Both the position numbers and the translations under genes were made by a program. This document shows, one piece after another, positions 32,486 to 34,943 of a DNA stretch of 34,943 bases (position 1 is the stretch's first letter; every line of letters starts with the position of its first letter). This DNA comes from Verrucomicrobiota bacterium (GTDB taxonomy: Bacteria; Verrucomicrobiota; Verrucomicrobiia; Limisphaerales; UBA1319). The notes under the pieces are model-generated. The model was not told the DNA's origin. It saw nothing but the letters and a program-made list of their open reading frames with translations, and made no database searches. The stretch covers positions 1 to 34,943 of the forward strand of contig JAKLFB010000052.1 of NCBI GenBank assembly GCA_022711435.1, read 5' to 3'.

Positions 32486-32581
32486 GGGAGCAGACGTTCG
32501 CGATGCAGGCCGCGCCTTTGCGCGGGAAGACAGACGACGCAGCGCATGAAACAGTCGAAAAGCGAATCGTGTCTTGAGCAT

Positions 32582-34054
32582 ATGAATAAGCCATCCAGGA
32601 TGAATCGACGCCAGTTCTCGAAAGGAATTTTCGCGGCAGGCATGGGTGCCGGGCTGGCCCGTGGCGGCTCCGCAGAACCAGGGGGTGGCCGAGATTATTA
32701 CGAGGAGCCCGCCCGGCGGTTGCCGATCCGGAAATTCGACGTCGTGGTGGCCGGAGCGGGTACGGCGGGTGTTGTGGCGGCCATCGCCGCGGCCCGGCAG
32801 GGAGCCAGCACGGTCCTGATCGAGGCCAAGGGCTACCCGGGCGGGACCGTGACGGAGGGCGGCACCGCATTGCACAGCTTTTACAATCTGTGGAAGGCCT
32901 TTCCCGGCGTCGCCAGGCGCCAGGTGGTCCGAGGAATCCCGCAGGAAATCATCGATCGGCTCATGCGGGTGGGAGGCTGTTCCGGCCATGCGGAAATGGT
33001 CCGGGGATTCAATTACGACTCCGTCTGCACGGCGATCGACACGGAGCTGTACAAGCTTGTCACGTTCGAGATGCTGGTCGAGGCGGGCGTGTTCGTCTGT
33101 GTCAACACCCTGCTGGCGGGGGTCATCATGGACGGCGCGCGCATCCAAGGCGTGATCGTCGAGAGCCGGTCCGGACGCGAGGCCTTTGAGGGGAAATCGT
33201 TTGTGGATGGCACGGCCTACGGCGATCTGGCCGCTGGCGCCGGCGCCCAATACCAGGAGCCGAACGACTATGCGGTTTGCAACAGCGTGGGGATCGGCAA
33301 TGTGGACATCGACAAGTACCATGCGTTTCTCGAGGCCAATCGGGCGTCCGGCCAGCTGGCCCGAGGCATGCGCAGCGGCCAGCCCGATCAGATCGTCCGC
33401 GCCGGCGCCGAGTCAGTGAATGTGCCGGGCATGGCCGAAGCAGCCCGCGCCATCGGCATGGGCATGATCACCACGACCGTCCACGACAACTATCTGATGT
33501 TCATCAAGTGCAATCTCAAGATGCCGGTGAGCCCGACGAACCGGGACGAGGTTGCCAAAGCCGAGCTCGAGATCCGACGGCGGATGGCGCAGGCGGTCGA
33601 GCTGTTCCGCAAGTTCGTCCCTGGCTGCGAGAAGGCATTCATGGCCCGAACCAGCCCGCGGCTCTGCATCCGGCGAGGCCGGCGGATCGAGTGCGACTAC
33701 GACATCACGCTGCCGGACGTGCTCGAAGGCAGGCATTTTGACGACGAGGTCATGGTATACGGGTTCCATGACTCCGCCCCTCGATACCAAGTCAAGAACG
33801 GCGGCACCTATGGGATCCCTTACCGGGCCCTGTGCGTCCAGGGCATCGAGAACCTCTATGCCTGCGGCATGATGATCACCTCGAACCACGACGCCCACAT
33901 GTCCACGCGCAACACGGTCTGCTGCATGGGCCAGGGCCAGGGCGCCGGCACCGCCGCCGCCCTCTGCGCCGCCCGGAACCTCGGCTCGCGCGACCTGAAA
34001 TATCCAGCCCTGCGCCAAGCCCTCACGCGGGCTGGAGTCTTTTTCGAGGGCTGA
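32582..34054 (+). CDS. FAD-dependent oxidoreductase, Tat-exported
   Basis: The protein is 490 residues. The Tat signal is MNRRQFSKGIFAAGMGAGLA. The dinucleotide fold DVVVAGAGTAGVVAAIAAAR is followed by the FAD-contacting acidic end of strand 2 (VLIEAKGYPGG). SFVDGTAYGDLAAGAG and the C-terminal IENLYACGMMITSNHDAHMS with GQGQGAGTAAALCA match the FAD_oxidored (TIGR/Pfam PF12831) type common in Verrucomicrobiota carbohydrate loci. The substrate is unknown. An ATG at 32546 is in frame and also possible; its surrounding bases (GCATGAAACAG) resemble those at the isomerase-like gene start, which hints at a shared ancestral 5' region. Confidence 0.85.
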   Translation: MNKPSRMNRRQFSKGIFAAGMGAGLARGGSAEPGGGRDYYEEPARRLPIRKFDVVVAGAGTAGVVAAIAAARQGASTVLIEAKGYPGGTVTEGGTALHSFYNLWKAFPGVARRQVVRGIPQEIIDRLMRVGGCSGHAEMVRGFNYDSVCTAIDTELYKLVTFEMLVEAGVFVCVNTLLAGVIMDGARIQGVIVESRSGREAFEGKSFVDGTAYGDLAAGAGAQYQEPNDYAVCNSVGIGNVDIDKYHAFLEANRASGQLARGMRSGQPDQIVRAGAESVNVPGMAEAARAIGMGMITTTVHDNYLMFIKCNLKMPVSPTNRDEVAKAELEIRRRMAQAVELFRKFVPGCEKAFMARTSPRLCIRRGRRIECDYDITLPDVLEGRHFDDEVMVYGFHDSAPRYQVKNGGTYGIPYRALCVQGIENLYACGMMITSNHDAHMSTRNTVCCMGQGQGAGTAAALCAARNLGSRDLKYPALRQALTRAGVFFEG

Positions 34055-34093
34055 GCTCCCGCTCGCGGCCCGTCCGCTGGCTGGCCGGCTTCG

Positions 34094-34943
34094 TCATTCG
34101 ACGGCTGCCCGGATGAACCGCACCGGATCGTCCAGAGCCGCTGGCGCAAAGATGCGGAATGAATTCGTCATGTCCGGCACCGTCTGCCACACGCTCCAGC
34201 TCGCCGGCGGCGCGTCGAGGCGGCCGGCGGTTTCCAGGCGGAGGACTTGGTTCGTCCTGGCATAGAGCACGACCTGCCCGGTTTGCGGGCCGATCCGCAG
34301 CAGGTCCACCACGGGCGGCTCCGCCACGAACGGACTCACGCGAAATGCCTGCCACGACTCCGGGGGGCCGCTGATGACCTGCCAGTCATTCGTCTGGGCA
34401 ACCCGGGCGAAGAGCTGCCAGGGGCTGTCCGCCTGGCGCGTGTCCCGCCACTCCACCCAATAGCTGTTCCCCGTCTCGGCATAGAGCGATATTGACGCTC
34501 CGGCGGTTGAGCCGGGCGGCAACACCGTGTTTCCTTCAATATTCACCGCCACGTTGACCAGCAGAAAGACTTCTCCGGGCAGCAGAACCGCGCCGCCATT
34601 GATCGCCTTGAGTTCCGACGCTCCCAGCGGCGTTGAAAAACCGGACAACCGTGACAGATCAATCACACTGCCGGCGCCGTCGGCGGCAATCAGACAGCTG
34701 CTGCCGGAGATGCTCTCGACTCGGTGCAAGTCCATGAGCCCGCCTTGCTGAGCGGCGATCGATAGCACGCCGGATCCTCCAACATGCAGCGTCTCGAACC
34801 CCGTCATATTCACCACGCTGTTGCTGCCGGCGGCCGAGAGCCGGATCTGACCGTCGAGGATCGTCTGCAGCGATCCCAGCTCGATCCGCCCCCCGTTGAC
34901 CGCCCCCACGTTCAGCCAATACCAGTCCCATTGATGCGTGCCA
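34094..34943 (-). CDS. Beta-rich repetitive surface/exported protein, 5' end beyond the window
   Basis: At least 283 residues of the C-terminus are present; the frame is open to the right edge (HQWDWYWLNVGAVNGGRIEL). Repeats of the form 'NGG.I.L..L..I..G.....A.G..S..N...' (about 20-25 residues) predict a right-handed beta-helix or similar adhesin fold. The last 110 residues (SYWVEWRDTRQADSPWQLFA, then WQVISGPPESWQAFRVS) match C-terminal modules common on large Verrucomicrobiota surface proteins. Its function is unknown; adhesion or polysaccharide binding is plausible. It is convergent with the FAD enzyme gene. Confidence 0.72.
   Translation of the reverse strand, partial: GTHQWDWYWLNVGAVNGGRIELGSLQTILDGQIRLSAAGSNSVVNMTGFETLHVGGSGVLSIAAQQGGLMDLHRVESISGSSCLIAADGAGSVIDLSRLSGFSTPLGASELKAINGGAVLLPGEVFLLVNVAVNIEGNTVLPPGSTAGASISLYAETGNSYWVEWRDTRQADSPWQLFARVAQTNDWQVISGPPESWQAFRVSPFVAEPPVVDLLRIGPQTGQVVLYARTNQVLRLETAGRLDAPPASWSVWQTVPDMTNSFRIFAPAALDDPVRFIRAAVE

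Noticed and set aside
31300..32643. Minus-strand open frame of 447 codons antisense to the isomerase-like gene
   Set aside because: No motifs; the plus strand has a Tat signal and metal-ligand pattern.
1..34943. CRISPR arrays, tRNA or rRNA genes
   Set aside because: No regularly spaced direct repeats and no cloverleaf or rRNA core sequences were noticed; tRNAscan and Infernal would settle this.

Overview
The window is GC-rich bacterial chromosomal DNA, most likely from the Verrucomicrobiota or a close PVC relative (Lentisphaerota and Planctomycetota are possible). The reasons are the dense set of Tat- or Sec-exported carbohydrate-active enzymes (GH29, GH43-like, heparinase/alginate-lyase, CE15-like, apiosidase-like, DUF4185-like), the Tat-tagged Gfo/Idh/MocA, xylose-isomerase-like and FAD enzymes, a beta-rich surface protein cut by the right edge, and the rarity of clear Shine-Dalgarno sites. 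No rRNA, tRNA, CRISPR array, transposase or phage gene was seen.

Layout. 1-2775: a sulfatase remnant, a two-domain CE15-type esterase and a HicA-like scrap. 2776-5286 (minus): a ribbon-helix-helix protein followed by a DUF2075-type ATPase with an N-terminal PD-(D/E)XK nuclease-like domain, typical defence-island content. 5287-5565: the divergent regulatory gap. 5566-16212 (plus): a 13-gene, largely translationally coupled operon that looks like a bacterial ubiquitin-like conjugation locus. It holds two module sets. Module A is a RING-like protein, E1, E2, an unknown protein, a Ubl, a small basic protein and a JAMM protease. Module B is a Ubl, an E2-like protein, a JAMM protease and an E1. Between the two lies an ARC/Mpa-like proteasomal AAA ATPase. 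16200-34943: a glycan-degradation region on both strands, with several decayed genes.

How the operon may work (inference): each E1 would adenylate its own Ubl, whose chain already ends in glycine. The Ubl would pass to the E2 and then to targets, perhaps helped by the RING protein. The JAMM proteases would cut conjugates or release Ubl, and the ARC-like ring ATPase would unfold or extract tagged proteins. No 20S proteasome subunit, Pup or PafA/Dop gene lies in the window, so the fate of unfolded substrate is open.

A short, transposase-less inverted-repeat element (about 272 bp, TAA target duplication) occurs as two full copies and three remnants. Both full copies interrupt old reading frames that rejoin when the element and one TAA are removed. 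Two remnants lie inside the ubiquitin-like operon, and one supplies the stop codon of the ATPase gene.
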